A stretch of 64,000 bases of DNA from Microvirga sp. VF16 (GTDB lineage: Bacteria; Pseudomonadota; Alphaproteobacteria; Rhizobiales; Beijerinckiaceae), in NCBI RefSeq assembly GCF_016864375.1, contig NZ_CP069354.1, forward strand, positions 62,001 to 126,000. Reading direction: 5' to 3'. A program made the position numbers and the translations under genes. Under the pieces are notes generated by a model. That model saw only the letters and a list, made by a program, of their open reading frames with translations, had not been told where the DNA came from and did not search any database. Below are positions 16,022 through 25,676 of this stretch, one piece after another. Position 1 is the first letter of the stretch. Every line of letters begins with the position of its first letter.

Positions 16022-18010
16022 TTAAGCCGCTCTGACGCTCTGGAGGAACTGGCCGATCTCGGCGCCGAGGCGCTGGGCCTGGCTCTCCAGAGCCACCGAG
16101 AGATCCGCCACGTTCCGGGCAGCGTCGAGCGACTGCGAGGCGACTCCTTGAGTCGTCTCAATGGCGGAGGTGCCGGCCTGCGCTTCCGTCGACACCTGGG
16201 CCACGGAGCGGGCGATCTCGGACACCGCCGCAGTCTGCTGGCTGACCGTTCCGGCCACCGTGGAGACGACCCCGGCCAGATCCTCGACGGAGGCCTGCAC
16301 GGTGCCGAGCGCCACCAGCGTCTCGCGGGAGGCTGCCTGCACGGCCTCGATCTGCCGGGCGATCTCTTCCGTCGCCTTGGCGGTCTGGCCAGCGAGGTCC
16401 TTCACCTCAGAGGCCACCACGGCGAAGCCCTTTCCGGCCTCGCCGGCTCGTGCGGCCTCGATGGTGGCGTTGAGCGCAAGCAGATTGGTCTGGGCCGCGA
16501 TGGAGCGGATGAGGTTTGCCACCTCGCCGATCTGCGACGTTGCCGTCGAGAGAGTCGACATGCTGCCGGAGGCGCCGCGCGCTTCCGCCACCGCGCGCTC
16601 GGAGGCCTGCGCCGAAGCGTTGGTCTGGGCAGCCACTTCGGCGAGGGACGCGTCGAGCTCCTCCGCAGCGCTCGCCACCGCCGACATGTTATGCGCCGTA
16701 CGGGTGGACGCCGCCCCCGCGATCTGTGCCTGCTGGGTCACGTGGTTGGCCGATCCTTCGAGCTGCCCGGAGGCCTTGGCGAGATCGCCCGTGACCTGCC
16801 TGACCTCGGCGAGGATCTGCTCGACCGAGGCATCGAAGGCCATGATCGCGTTGGAGATCGTATGGGCCCGCTCGGCGTCGATCGCCGCCATGCCCTCGCG
16901 CTCCCGCGTCAGCCGCTCGCGCTCGCGGGCATTGTCGCGGAAGACCAGGACCGTGCGGGCCATGGCGCCGATCTCGTCGGTCGCGCCGGTGAATGGGATC
17001 TCGCTCGCCGCATCGCCATCCGCCAGCCGCCGCATGGCCTGCTGAAGGCGGGTCAGAGGCAGGGAGATCGAGCGCCCCACGATGAAATTGAGGATCAGGC
17101 CAAACAGCAGCGTGGCGCCCATGGCCCAAAGGATCAGGGCGAAGGTGCGATGCTGCGAGGCGGTGAGTTGCTCTTCGGTCTTGTTCGCTTCGGCGCGGAC
17201 CTTAGCCAGGAGCTGATCGAGAGCAGGCACGAGCAGATCGAACTGCCCCATCAGCTTCTCGCCCTGGCCGGAGACCTGCTGCTCCAGCTCACCCCAGGCA
17301 TGGAAGGCCTCCTGGAAAGAGACACTCGCGGTTTCGATCGCCGCCTTGTCTTTCGGATCGCCGGAGAGCTGGGCGAGCGCCCGCGTAAAGCGCCCCTGCT
17401 CGACCTCGAAGGCACCCAGGATGCTCTCCTCGAGCAGAATGCGGGCGCGGGCCTCCTGGTTGAACATGCCGAGCATGGCCGCCCAGAGACGCCAGGCGAT
17501 GGCCTCGCCGCTCGCCGTCATGGGACGCACGAGCTTCTCGAGATTGCCTTCCGCCTTGAGAAGGCGCCCCTGCGCACCCTCGTCGGGCTTGGTGCCGATG
17601 GCGACGTAGAGCTTGTTGAGGGCTGTGCCCTGACTGATCAGGGCCGCGGAATGCTGCTTCAGGGCCGACACTTCGGGCTCGATCAGGCCGGCACCGGTGG
17701 CGGCGCTCATTTCGTCAAGCTGGGTGACGAGGGTTTTATGCCGGTCGATGAAGGCCTGGCCATGATGACCGAGGCGGCTCGCCGTCCATTCCCCGGCGGT
17801 CACTTTCAAAGCGTCGGCCTGTCCCCGGAATCTGTTGGCCTTCTCAGCCAGGGCCGAGTAGGTCTGCTGCGCCGACAGCGCCTGTTCGACCTCATTGCGG
17901 CCCGTCTGAAACACCGCACCGATGACCGCAAAGCCGAGCACCATGACGCCACTCAACGTGGCAACGCGCACCCGCACCGACGGCCGCCTCACACGAGCAA
18001 GAGACGACAT
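16022..18010 (-). CDS. Methyl-accepting chemotaxis protein
   Basis: About 662 residues. A membrane segment lies near residues 20-40 ([19 protein letters not shown]), then a long helical periplasmic region to ~300, and a second segment ([20 protein letters not shown]). A HAMP domain ([20 protein letters not shown]) follows, then coiled coil and a signalling domain with [20 protein letters not shown] around the CheA/CheW-contact hairpin. The start at 18010 is preferred over one 11 codons earlier. The ligand is unknown. No chemotaxis kinase genes are adjacent, so it is an orphan receptor feeding a remote cluster. Confidence 0.9.
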   Translation of the reverse strand: MSSLARVRRPSVRVRVATLSGVMVLGFAVIGAVFQTGRNEVEQALSAQQTYSALAEKANRFRGQADALKVTAGEWTASRLGHHGQAFIDRHKTLVTQLDEMSAATGAGLIEPEVSALKQHSAALISQGTALNKLYVAIGTKPDEGAQGRLLKAEGNLEKLVRPMTASGEAIAWRLWAAMLGMFNQEARARILLEESILGAFEVEQGRFTRALAQLSGDPKDKAAIETASVSFQEAFHAWGELEQQVSGQGEKLMGQFDLLVPALDQLLAKVRAEANKTEEQLTASQHRTFALILWAMGATLLFGLILNFIVGRSISLPLTRLQQAMRRLADGDAASEIPFTGATDEIGAMARTVLVFRDNARERERLTREREGMAAIDAERAHTISNAIMAFDASVEQILAEVRQVTGDLAKASGQLEGSANHVTQQAQIAGAASTRTAHNMSAVASAAEELDASLAEVAAQTNASAQASERAVAEARGASGSMSTLSTATSQIGEVANLIRSIAAQTNLLALNATIEAARAGEAGKGFAVVASEVKDLAGQTAKATEEIARQIEAVQAASRETLVALGTVQASVEDLAGVVSTVAGTVSQQTAAVSEIARSVAQVSTEAQAGTSAIETTQGVASQSLDAARNVADLSVALESQAQRLGAEIGQFLQSVRAA

Positions 18011-18105
18011 TCCCCCGAATCCCCCTTTAGGACTTTGCGGCAAGATTGGGGCGGACGTGTTAAAGAGAGATTTACGTTAGGTTAGAAGCCTGCTTGCCGC
18101 AGGAA

Positions 18106-18564
18106 TCAGGCGGCCTTCGGCAGTTCGGTCATGATGGCATAAAGCGCATTGGCATCCCTGGTCGCCCGAACCCGCTCGATCAGTCCCGGTTCGCGCAGCA
18201 CCCGCGCCGCCCGTGCCAGCGCCTTCAGATGATCGGCTCCTGCTCCTTCAGGAGCCAGCAGCAGGAAGAGCACATCGACCGGCTGACCGTCGAGAGCCTC
18301 GAAATCGACCGGTTTGTCGAGCCGCGCGATGAGGCCGAAGATGCGGGTCAGGCCCGGCAGCTTGCCATGAGGAATGGCGATGCCCTCGCCGATCCCGGTC
18401 GAGCCGAGGCGCTCGCGCTGCAGGAGCGCTTCGTAGATGGCGTTGTCGGGAAGACCGGTGAGCCGGGCCGACTGGGAGGCCAGTTCCTGAAGAGCCTGCT
18501 TTTTGCCGCTGACGCGCAGGGCGGGCAGAACGGCCCGAGGGTCTAGAAAATCCAGCAAAGGCAT
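18106..18564 (-). CDS. ptsN: Nitrogen-regulatory PTS IIA protein PtsN
   Basis: A 152-residue EIIA-Ntr domain. The phosphorylated histidine is in GIAIPHGKLPG near residue 65, after the family phrase RERLGSTGIGEG. In alphaproteobacteria it receives phosphate through the PTSNtr chain and adjusts potassium, nitrogen and stringent responses rather than importing sugar. It lies downstream of hpf and rpoN on the same strand, the order usual in proteobacteria. Spacing to hpf is about 80 bp. Confidence 0.95.
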   Translation of the reverse strand: MPLLDFLDPRAVLPALRVSGKKQALQELASQSARLTGLPDNAIYEALLQRERLGSTGIGEGIAIPHGKLPGLTRIFGLIARLDKPVDFEALDGQPVDVLFLLLAPEGAGADHLKALARAARVLREPGLIERVRATRDANALYAIMTELPKAA

Positions 18565-18647
18565 CGATCACGCTGCATTATGATGTGAAGCCTGGAAGGC
18601 CTCTCACCGTTCCACGCAAGAACCGGGCCAAGAAGAGGTAACCCCCG

Positions 18648-19226
18648 TCAAGGCTGTGCAAGCGGCGGATCGACCCAACCGATCGCTCCGTCGCCGCGGC
18701 GGTATACGACGTTCACGCGGCCGGTGCTAGCGTGGATGAACACAAGAGCCGCCGCTCCGGTGAGATCGAGCTGCATCACAGCGTCGCTGACGGAGAGATT
18801 GTGGAGGGGCTTCGTGGTCTCGGCGATCACCATCGGATGATACGCCTCCTCCTCGACCGCCTCGTCGCTGGGAGCCTCCAGGACGGCATAAGCCATTTCG
18901 ACGCTATTGCCTGCACGTCCACTGGCTGGACCGGAACGCCCCTTCAGCCGCTGCTTGTAACGGCGCAGGCGGTTCTCGATTCGGCCCGCCGTCTGATCGA
19001 AGCTGGCGTAGGCGTCCTGGGCGGCGCCGGAGGCCTCCAGGGTCATGCCCGAGGTCAGGTGAAGCACGCAGTCCGTCCGATAGCCGGTGCCATCGCGGGT
19101 GACGGTCACATGACCCGAATAGCCCCCGTCGAAATATTTCGACAGCGCGCTGGCCACCCGATCCTGGACCTGAGACCTAAGGGCTTCGCCTATATCGAGA
19201 TTCTTGCCCGACACCCTCAATGTCAT
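18648..19226 (-). CDS. hpf: Ribosome hibernation-promoting factor, long form
   Basis: 192 residues: an N-terminal S30AE domain (MTLRVSGKNLDIGEALRSQV, residues 1-100), then a linker and a C-terminal dimerisation domain (HPMVIAETTKPLHNLSVSDA). The presence of this second domain makes it the long form that forms 100S ribosome dimers alone. The start at 19226 is fixed by AGGAGGAG 7 bases upstream. It lies between rpoN and ptsN, the conserved arrangement, and acts in stationary phase. Confidence 0.95.
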   Translation of the reverse strand: MTLRVSGKNLDIGEALRSQVQDRVASALSKYFDGGYSGHVTVTRDGTGYRTDCVLHLTSGMTLEASGAAQDAYASFDQTAGRIENRLRRYKQRLKGRSGPASGRAGNSVEMAYAVLEAPSDEAVEEEAYHPMVIAETTKPLHNLSVSDAVMQLDLTGAAALVFIHASTGRVNVVYRRGDGAIGWVDPPLAQP

Positions 19227-19340
19227 CGTGTTCTCCTCCTGCGTCGTCGCTTTGCTGCGATCCTTCAAAGTGACGCTTTGAGACGATGATGATCCGAATG
19301 GAGGCCAATGCAAGCCTTGAAATGGCATAGAATCGACAGG

Positions 19341-20765
19341 TCAGGCTTTCAGCTTGTACCTCCTGCGCCGTTCCGCCGAGGAGGGGATGCGAAGGGCTTC
19401 CCGGTACTTCGCCACCGTGCGGCGGGCGACCTGGATCCCATCTGCTCTCAATTTCTGGGCAATTGCCTCATCCGAGAGCACATCGGACGGACGCTCGGCC
19501 TCGATCAGCAGCCTGATTCGGTGACGGACGGCCTTGGCGGAATGCTCGCCTTCCCCCGTCGCGGCGCTGAAGAAGAACTTCATCGTATGGGTGCCGCGCT
19601 CGGTTCCGATCGCCTTGTTCGCCGCCACCCGGGAGATGGTGGATTCGTGCATGCCGATGGCTTCCGCCACGCTCCTGAGCGTCATGGGACGCAAGGCTGC
19701 GACACCCTGGCGGAAGAACCCCTCCTGCTGGCGGACGATTTCGGCGGCCACCTTCAGAATTGTCTTGGCGCGCTGGTCCAGGCTGCGGGTCAGCCAGCTT
19801 GCGGTCTGCAGGCAATCGGAGAGGAAGCTCTTGTCCTCGTCCTTGCGCACCACCTTCGCAACTTCGGCATAGTAGGAGCGGTTGAGCAGGATGCGGGGAA
19901 GGGTATCCGGGTTCAGCTCGACGTTCAGGCTGCCCTCCGGGGTGGTCCGCACCAGGACATCGGGCACGAGCACGTCAATGACAGCGGGCGCGAAGGCGAG
20001 GCCGGGCTTGGGCTCCAGGCGGCGGATCTCGGCCAGCATGTCGGCGAGGTCCTCCTGATCGACACCGCAGACCTTCCTCAAGCCTGAGAAATCCTGGCGG
20101 GCGACGAGATGGAGATGGGCGAGAAGGGCTTCCATGGCCGGATCGAGCCGGTCGCGTTCGTGTAACTGAATACTCAAGCATTCAGCCAGATTGCGTGCAC
20201 CGACGCCGGACGGCTCGAAACTCTGAATGAGCCGCAGCGCCGTCTCGGCCTCCTCAGGCGTCACCTGAAGCCGGGCTGCGAACTCCGCCAAGTCCTCGGT
20301 GAAATATCCGGCCTCGTTGAGATTGTGGATCAGGTGCTCGCCGATCATGCGAAGCTTCGGATCTGCCGTCGCGAGGTCGAGCTGCGCCTCCAGATGTGCG
20401 CTCAGGTTCGTCGCCTGGGCGAGTACGTCTCCCATTTCGGGCCTGAGCTCGCTGTGGCCTGCGCTTGCCGCCTGCCCGCCTGAAGCCGGCACGGCCTCCC
20501 CCCGCGATGGAGGCGGGCCGGGCACGAGCCTCGGCCTCGCAGCTTCTGCCTTCTGCTTGGCGCGCAGGAAATGGGCGAGGCTCGGCACAGGCGCATCCGC
20601 TGGGGTCTCCCCCTCCTGCAGAAGCGGATTGCGCTCGAGCTCCGCCTCCACATAGGCCGCCAGCTCCGCATGGGAGAGCTGTAGCAGCTTGATGGATTGG
20701 ACGAGCTGGGGAGTCATCGTCAGGGACTGGCCCTGGCGCAGCTCCAGCCGCTGCATCGCACACAT
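19341..20765 (-). CDS. rpoN: RNA polymerase sigma-54 factor
   Basis: About 474 residues. Region I is Gln/Leu-rich (LELRQGQSLTMTPQLVQSIK), then the core-binding region, the HTH (SVAEAIGMHESTISRVAANK), and the RpoN box ARRTVAKYRE at the end. I chose the start at 20765 because MCAMQRLEL aligns with the usual N-terminus; 20756 is possible. It directs enhancer-dependent transcription at -24/-12 promoters together with bEBP activators, not seen here. hpf follows 114 bp downstream. Confidence 0.95.
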   Translation of the reverse strand: MCAMQRLELRQGQSLTMTPQLVQSIKLLQLSHAELAAYVEAELERNPLLQEGETPADAPVPSLAHFLRAKQKAEAARPRLVPGPPPSRGEAVPASGGQAASAGHSELRPEMGDVLAQATNLSAHLEAQLDLATADPKLRMIGEHLIHNLNEAGYFTEDLAEFAARLQVTPEEAETALRLIQSFEPSGVGARNLAECLSIQLHERDRLDPAMEALLAHLHLVARQDFSGLRKVCGVDQEDLADMLAEIRRLEPKPGLAFAPAVIDVLVPDVLVRTTPEGSLNVELNPDTLPRILLNRSYYAEVAKVVRKDEDKSFLSDCLQTASWLTRSLDQRAKTILKVAAEIVRQQEGFFRQGVAALRPMTLRSVAEAIGMHESTISRVAANKAIGTERGTHTMKFFFSAATGEGEHSAKAVRHRIRLLIEAERPSDVLSDEAIAQKLRADGIQVARRTVAKYREALRIPSSAERRRRYKLKA

Positions 20766-20910
20766 GAACGCACCCGGAGAACCATCAGGCATGCTTCTTG
20801 CATGCCTAAACAGTTTTACTGCGCTCACTCGCCAAAGGTCAAAAGGTGAATTCTCCTAGAACATCCTCGGGTGTGAAGGCCGGAAGGTCTCTTCCACCGA
20901 TGATGTGCTA

Positions 20911-21049
20911 GCGCGTCGTGCGGAAAAGTGGACCCGGTTTTCGCTGACGCGGCCCTCTGGGTCCGCACCGAACGATGCGCTCTTCAAAGAGTGGAGCATC
21001 GGATTGGATCCCAAAAGTGGGTCCACTTTTTGGGTCCGATGCTCTAGAG
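20911..21049. repeat. Dispersed inverted repeats, double copy
   Basis: The first module runs from GCGCGTCGTGCGGAAAAGTG to ACGATGCGC. The second runs from GAGCATCGGATTGGATCCC to GGGTCCGATGCTC, around AAAAGTGGGTCCACTTTT. The right edge, read on the minus strand as TAGAGCATCGG, contains the stop codon of lptB. The same two-module design is seen at 10130, 59080 and 63000. Confidence 0.8.
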
Positions 21050-21907
21050 GCGGAAATCCTCGCCGAGATAGAGGCGTCGCACCTCTTCGTTCGACACGAT
21101 GGCATCGGGCGTGCCCTCGGTCAGGACGCGGCCGGAATGGATGATATAGGCGCGGTCGATGAGGCCCAGCGTCTCGCGGACATTGTGGTCCGTGATGAGC
21201 ACGCCGATGCCGCGCCGGGTCAGGTGCCGCACGAGGTTCTGGATGTCGCCCACGGCGATGGGATCGATGCCGGCGAAAGGCTCGTCGAGGAGCATGAAGG
21301 TCGGCTCGCCCGCGAGCGCCCGGGCGATTTCGCAGCGCCGCCGCTCGCCACCCGAGAGCGCGATGGAGGGCGATTTGCGCAGGCGCGTGATGTTGAACTC
21401 GTCGAGGAGCGCATCGAGCTTGCGTTCGCGCTCCTTGCGGCTCGGCTCGACAATCTCGAGCACGGCGCGGATGTTGTCTTCCACGTTGAGGCCGCGGAAG
21501 ATCGAGGCCTCCTGCGGGAGGTAGCCGATGCCGAGACGGGCGCGGCGATACATAGGCAGACTCGTCACGTCGTGCCCGTCCAGGCTGATGACGCCGCGAT
21601 CCGCGCCGACGAGGCCGGTGATCATATAGAAGATCGTGGTCTTGCCTGCGCCGTTGGGGCCGAGCAGGCCGACGGCCTCGCCCGCCCGTACGTTCAGGCC
21701 CGCATCCTGCACCACAGTGCGTCCGCGATAGCTCTTCTGCAGACCCTTGACCGCCAGGATTCCAGGGCCGCCGAACACGGCTTCGCTCTCGGCGCGATGA
21801 AAGACATGCGGGCTCGACCTGACCGGATGGGGTTCCAGGAGGCTCACGTCGGAGGGACCGGTTTGAGAACGGTTGAAAAGCGGTTTCACAGGCTCATCGT
21901 CGATCAT
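21044..21907 (-). CDS. lptB: LPS export ABC transporter ATPase LptB
   Basis: 287 residues. After a ~45-residue N-terminal extension comes the ATPase: Walker A GPNGAGKTT, the LptB-typical IGYLPQEASIFRGL Q-loop, signature LSGGERRRCEIARAL, Walker B FMLLDEPFAGID, and H-loop ITDHNVRETL. It energises LPS extraction from the inner membrane with LptF/LptG, which are not here. It lies after lptC-lptA in the same direction, the usual lptC-lptA-lptB-rpoN order. The stop codon lies in a repeat. Confidence 0.95.
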   Translation of the reverse strand: MIDDEPVKPLFNRSQTGPSDVSLLEPHPVRSSPHVFHRAESEAVFGGPGILAVKGLQKSYRGRTVVQDAGLNVRAGEAVGLLGPNGAGKTTIFYMITGLVGADRGVISLDGHDVTSLPMYRRARLGIGYLPQEASIFRGLNVEDNIRAVLEIVEPSRKERERKLDALLDEFNITRLRKSPSIALSGGERRRCEIARALAGEPTFMLLDEPFAGIDPIAVGDIQNLVRHLTRRGIGVLITDHNVRETLGLIDRAYIIHSGRVLTEGTPDAIVSNEEVRRLYLGEDFRL

Positions 21908-21940
21908 GAAAAGGGGAAAAGCGGGAGATAACCTCCCGCT

Positions 21941-22585
21941 CTAGTTCGTGGCCGGCCTTTGCTGAGGCTTCGGCTTGGCCGCGCCTGCGGCAGGCGCTCC
22001 GCCACCGGCTCCGGTCGGGGCAGGCCCGCCTTGGCCGGGCACGAACAGCGCCCTCACGCGGCCGCCGGGCGCAGTCTCGATATTCGCCACGCCGGTATTG
22101 ATGTCGTAGAGCACCCGCTCGCCCTTGGTGACGTTCGGCCCGTCGCTCAGGGTCGCGTTGCCGGAAAGCAGGATCTTGTTGGAGCCGCGGTCGAAGGTCG
22201 CGTTCTCGCCCGTCGCCACCTGGGTGCGCGACACGATGGTGACCGGGCCCTTGCAGTCGATCTTCTTGATGGCGCTGTCATCGGCCGTCTGCGCGGCCGG
22301 CGCGGCCTGGCCGCCATTCTGGTCTCGCTGCTCGTAGAACACGGTCATGACCGTGCACTTCATAGTGCTCTCGCCCTGAACCGCGACCACGTCGCCGGAG
22401 AAGACCGCGCGGCCTTCCTTGTCGAAGACGTCGAGCTTGTTGGCGTCGATCTTGATCGGCTCCTTGCTGGAGCCGAAATTGCCGAAGCCAACGGCGCGCT
22501 CCTTGCTGGCCTGGGCCCAGGCGGCCTGCATCGGAACCGGGGTGAGAAGCGCGATGGCCAGGGCGGCGCGTGTGAAACTCATCAT
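21941..22585 (-). CDS. lptA: LPS periplasmic bridge protein LptA
   Basis: 214 residues with a signal peptide (cleavage probably after MQAAWA). The OstA/LptA fold is indicated by PIKIDANKLDVFDKEGRAVF, GDVVAVQGE and the repeated strand pattern to ~170, followed by a low-complexity Gly/Ala/Pro tail. Its start overlaps the lptC stop (ATGA). It oligomerises to carry LPS across the periplasm. A cysteine in the central region (KKIDCKGPV) is visible. Confidence 0.92.
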   Translation of the reverse strand: MMSFTRAALAIALLTPVPMQAAWAQASKERAVGFGNFGSSKEPIKIDANKLDVFDKEGRAVFSGDVVAVQGESTMKCTVMTVFYEQRDQNGGQAAPAAQTADDSAIKKIDCKGPVTIVSRTQVATGENATFDRGSNKILLSGNATLSDGPNVTKGERVLYDINTGVANIETAPGGRVRALFVPGQGGPAPTGAGGGAPAAGAAKPKPQQRPATN

Positions 22586-23376
22586 GGACGGATACTTGTC
22601 TGTTGGGGTGCAGGCGCTGTTGAGCCCGTGCCGATTGCTTCCGAGGTGGGTGAGGCAGAGCCCGACGAGGGCTGGATGACGGTGCGGACACGGCCCTTGA
22701 AGCTCATGACCTTGCCATTGTCCGAGACATCGAGCCCCTCCGCCTCGATGGTGCCGTTGCCGAAGGACACGCTGACGGGATCCTCGGAGACCACCGAACC
22801 AGCCTTGAACCGCACGAAGGCCCTACGGAGCTTGACCTCATGGCCAGAGTCCGTGGTGACCACGATATTGTCGCGCAGCCTCATCGTCTCCTTCTTGGTG
22901 TCGAGGGTGCCGGAATCGGCCTGAAGCTTCGCGACGCTGCCGCGCTCATCGGTCACGATGCGCGCCCTGAGATCCTTGAGCTGCACGAGGTCGGGCTTGC
23001 GCACATCCTGTGTGGCCGCGCTGGCCGTCACCTCGTAAGGGCGGTTGTCATTCTTGAAGCCGTTCAGTTTCGGGCTTTCCATGGTGACGTTGGTGCCGCT
23101 CACTCCGATGGAGTCAAAGCTCAGGTTCTCGATCTGCTGGAACGGGTTGTAATAAGCCACAACGCCGACGCCGGCCATGCCCATCAGGGAGCCGAGGGGA
23201 ATCGCAATCTTGGCAAACCGGACCCAGCGGGAATGGCGACGAGCCTTATTGAAGGCGCGCGACCGTACAGCCGACCTCGAGGCCGGGCCATCACGCATCG
23301 TGGTGCCCTGAATTCCCGCCACCTTGTCCAACCCCTTCCGCCTCATCATCGGCACGGCGCCATGCCGGAGGGACAT
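22582..23376 (-). CDS. lptC: LPS export protein LptC
   Basis: About 264 residues: a basic N-terminus, one membrane anchor (IAIPLGSLMGMAGVGVVAYY), then a periplasmic beta-jellyroll (YEVTASAATQDVRKPDLVQL, LDTKKETMRLRDNI). This is the LptC architecture, which receives LPS from LptBFG and passes it to LptA. Several in-frame ATGs exist; 23298, with AGGG upstream, would shorten it by 26 residues and is a good alternative start. It is coupled by ATGA to lptA. Confidence 0.88.
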   Translation of the reverse strand: MSLRHGAVPMMRRKGLDKVAGIQGTTMRDGPASRSAVRSRAFNKARRHSRWVRFAKIAIPLGSLMGMAGVGVVAYYNPFQQIENLSFDSIGVSGTNVTMESPKLNGFKNDNRPYEVTASAATQDVRKPDLVQLKDLRARIVTDERGSVAKLQADSGTLDTKKETMRLRDNIVVTTDSGHEVKLRRAFVRFKAGSVVSEDPVSVSFGNGTIEAEGLDVSDNGKVMSFKGRVRTVIQPSSGSASPTSEAIGTGSTAPAPQQTSIRP

Positions 23377-23426
23377 GGCGATGTTATGACGGATATGGGT
23401 TTTATGCGGGAAAGTTTAAGCGCGCG

Positions 23427-24041
23427 TCAAGAATGGGCGAAAATATCCGTGTCCGGCCAGCCGAGAAGGTCAAGCTGGGCCCTGGTCGGCAGGAAGCTGA
23501 AGCATTGATGGGCAATGCCGAGCCTGTTCTCGCGCTCCAGCAGACGGTCGAGCTTGTCCTTCAGGGCATGGAGATGCAGCACGTCGGAAGCGGCGTAATC
23601 GAGCTGGGCCGTGGTCAGGGTCTCCGCACCCCAATCGGAGGATTGCTGTTGCTTCGACAGTTCCACCCCGAGCTGCTCGCGCGCCAGATCCTTCAGCCCG
23701 TGGCGGTCGGTATAGGTGCGCACGAGCCGCGAGGCGACCTTGGTGCAATAGATCGGGCGCGGCATGATTCCGAAGGTATGGAAGATAACCGCAAGATCGA
23801 AGCGGGCATAATGGAAGATCTTGAGCACGCTCTCGTCGGAGAGCACGCGGATCAGGTTTTCCGGCAAAGGGCCGTCCTTGAGGATCTGCACCACATCCGC
23901 CGTGCCGTCCCCTGTCGAGATCTGCACCACACAGAGCCGGTCCCGATGCGGATTGAGACCGAGCGTCTCGGTATCGATGGCGATCGCGGAACCGGGCTTG
24001 TAACTGGCGGGGAGGTCGCCGCGGTGGAAGCGTACTGTCAT
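23427..24041 (-). CDS. rnd: RNase D-like 3'-5' exonuclease
   Basis: A 204-residue DEDD exonuclease domain without the HRDC domains of E. coli RNase D. Metal ligands are visible in IAIDTETLGLN (D, E), the FHYARFDLAVI aspartate, and DYAASDVLHLHAL (Y and D of the DEDDy class). Short single-domain forms are common in alphaproteobacteria and trim stable RNA 3' ends. It is transcribed towards lptC with a 50-bp gap and probably shares the transcript. Confidence 0.9.
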   Translation of the reverse strand: MTVRFHRGDLPASYKPGSAIAIDTETLGLNPHRDRLCVVQISTGDGTADVVQILKDGPLPENLIRVLSDESVLKIFHYARFDLAVIFHTFGIMPRPIYCTKVASRLVRTYTDRHGLKDLAREQLGVELSKQQQSSDWGAETLTTAQLDYAASDVLHLHALKDKLDRLLERENRLGIAHQCFSFLPTRAQLDLLGWPDTDIFAHS

Positions 24042-24193
24042 GGCAAATCCAAAAATGCGCTAGAGTTGCTTCCACGTGGGTGGAATCAGCTCTTTTCTAT
24101 ACCTTGCCGCATTTTTGCCGGCGAACCGGATCCACTTCGCCGAAAAATGCTCCAGACAAGCCTCTAACCTGTCTCGGCACCGGCTTCAATGGA

Positions 24194-24224
24194 CGAGAAA
24201 AGCCCCGCATTAGGCGGAGCTTTC
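24194..24224 (-). terminator. Intrinsic terminator-like hairpin
   Basis: AAAGC-C-CCGC and GCGG-A-GCTTT pair around ATTA with one mismatch. T-rich flanks occur on both sides. It lies just past the stop of the Tyr/Gly-rich protein gene. Confidence 0.6.
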
Positions 24225-24248
24225 CCAGTGTCGACCTTTGGGAGGACC

Positions 24249-24689
24249 TCAATAGCAGGTCCGGATCCGGCGCACGACCACACGGCCATAGGGATTGACG
24301 ACGCGGCGACGCTCGAAGGCGCATCTCGGCGGAGCGTAATAGGCCGGACCATAATAGGGATTGGCCGCAGCACTTGCGATGGCTCCGAGAGCGAGGCCGC
24401 CAATCACACCGGCCGCAACCGCACCGCCGTAGTTGGGACGCCGGTAATAGCCGTAGGGATAGCCATAGCCGTAACGACCGCCGTAATAACCGCGGCGCCC
24501 ATAATAGCCGTAACGAGCACCGCCATAATAGCGGGGAGCATAATAGCGTTGTCTCAGTCCATGCGGAGCGTAGTAATCGCCCTCGTACCGACCCCAGCCC
24601 CGCTGGGCTTCGGCCGGAGCGGTTTGAAAGGCCACGGCACCGACAAGAATAAAACCCGCACCCATCAAAGTCTTGAACGAAACGCCCAT
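24249..24689 (-). CDS. Secreted Tyr/Gly/Arg-rich protein of unknown function
   Basis: 146 residues. The start at 24689 is fixed by GGAGG 6 bases upstream. A signal peptide (MGVSFKTLMGAGFILVGAVAFQTAPAEA in two parts) precedes a mature region dominated by YYGG, RYGYYGRRGYYGG-type repeats (residues ~45-85), a short hydrophobic glycine segment (AAGVIGGLALGAIASAAA), and a C-terminus with two cysteines (RCAFERRRVV and RIRTCY). The hydrophobic segment resembles glycine-zipper proteins of the envelope. I do not recognise a function; a structural or envelope-stress role is possible. Confidence 0.75.
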   Translation of the reverse strand: MGVSFKTLMGAGFILVGAVAFQTAPAEAQRGWGRYEGDYYAPHGLRQRYYAPRYYGGARYGYYGRRGYYGGRYGYGYPYGYYRRPNYGGAVAAGVIGGLALGAIASAAANPYYGPAYYAPPRCAFERRRVVNPYGRVVVRRIRTCY

Positions 24690-24891
24690 GGCGTCCTCCA
24701 ATAACTGGAACTTTGATGACAACGGCATGCCAAGCCGCGATGTTCCGCTTTTGTCTTTGACACCTGGGTTATGGGACAAGGCCAATTGCTCCCTCACTTA
24801 GTATTCGCGGACACGTCTTCGTGAGCAAGCTCTAGGATCTCTTTCCCTTGTCCCTCTGGCGATTTCCGGCCTAGGGTAAGCCTCTCTCAAG

Positions 24892-24918
24892 GGAACAATG
24901 TCAGACTTCGCATAGGTT
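24892..24918 (+). promoter_or_regulatory. Possible EcfG-type promoter upstream of the ECF sigma gene
   Basis: GGAAC at 24892-24896 and GGTT at 24915-24918 are 18 bp apart. The alphaproteobacterial general-stress (EcfG) promoter is GGAAC, 16-19 bp, then CGTT/GTT. The site lies 60 bp upstream of the sigma gene, which would make it self-controlled. The match is short. Confidence 0.35.
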
Positions 24919-24977
24919 AATGCGGCAAGCTGCTCGGGAGGGTCTTCTTACGGGTCCGAATCGGAGGAGTTGGAAGA

Positions 24978-25529
24978 GTGTCAGTCGAAAACTCCCTGAA
25001 GCAGCAGATGCTCAACGCCATTCCTCATCTGCGGGCCTTCGCCATCTCCCTCTCTGGCAGCGTCGACAGGGCGGACGATCTCGTGCAGAGCACCCTGCTC
25101 AAGGGCTTGAGCAATCTCGACAAGTTTCAGCCCGGCACCAGCATGCAAGCCTGGCTCTTCACGATCCTGCGCAATGATTTTCTCACCCAGGCCCGGCGGA
25201 GCAAGCGCGAGGTCGAGGATCCGGAAGGATCGTGGGCCGAGAAGGTGGCGGTGATGCCCGAGCAGGGCGCGCGGCTCGATTTCACCGATATGCTTAAGGC
25301 CTTGAGCAAGCTTCCCGTCGATCAGCGCGAGGCCCTTCTGCTCGTCGGCGCTGAAGGCTTATCCTACGAGGACGCGGCACGGATCTGCGGCACCAATATC
25401 GGAACCATCAAGAGCCGGATCAACCGTGCCCGCAATCGCCTGTCGGAAATACTGAACCTCGATGCCGAGAACGATCTCGGCCCCGACAACCTCGTGAGGG
25501 CCGCTCTTTTCATGCACGCCGCACCGTGA
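24978..25529 (+). CDS. ECF sigma factor, EcfG-like general stress sigma
   Basis: 183 residues from a GTG start preceded by GGAGGAG. Sigma region 2 is seen in DDLVQSTLLKGLSNLDKFQP and MQAWLFTILRNDFLTQARRSK, and region 4 in LPVDQREALLLVGAEGLSYEDA with the HTH ICGTNIGTIKSRINRAR. The wording matches the EcfG/SigT group that drives the general stress response in alphaproteobacteria. The usual neighbours nepR and phyR are absent, so this may be one of several EcfG paralogues. A possible self-regulated promoter is upstream. Confidence 0.88.
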   Translation: MSVENSLKQQMLNAIPHLRAFAISLSGSVDRADDLVQSTLLKGLSNLDKFQPGTSMQAWLFTILRNDFLTQARRSKREVEDPEGSWAEKVAVMPEQGARLDFTDMLKALSKLPVDQREALLLVGAEGLSYEDAARICGTNIGTIKSRINRARNRLSEILNLDAENDLGPDNLVRAALFMHAAP

Positions 25530-25581
25530 GTGCCGGCTCACCAAATGACGCCGGCACTCACGGTGCTTCGTTCTTTGAGGA

Positions 25582-25676
25582 GCGCATCGTTGGACGCGGA
25601 CCCAGAGGGCCGAGTCAGCGTAAACCTGGTCCACTTTTCGCTGGCGTGATCCGTCGGGTCCGCACGATGCGTTAGA
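25582..25676. repeat. Dispersed inverted repeat
   Basis: It runs from GCGCATCGTTGGACGCGGAC to GTCCGCACGATGCGTTA. Read on the minus strand, its edge TAACGCATCGTGCGG supplies the TAA stop of the RTX dehydrogenase gene. It separates convergent genes. Confidence 0.75.

Noticed and set aside
16148..18085. A 645-residue plus-strand frame opposite the chemoreceptor
   Set aside because: Composition (Gly, Arg, His, Leu) and lack of motifs mark it as an antisense shadow.
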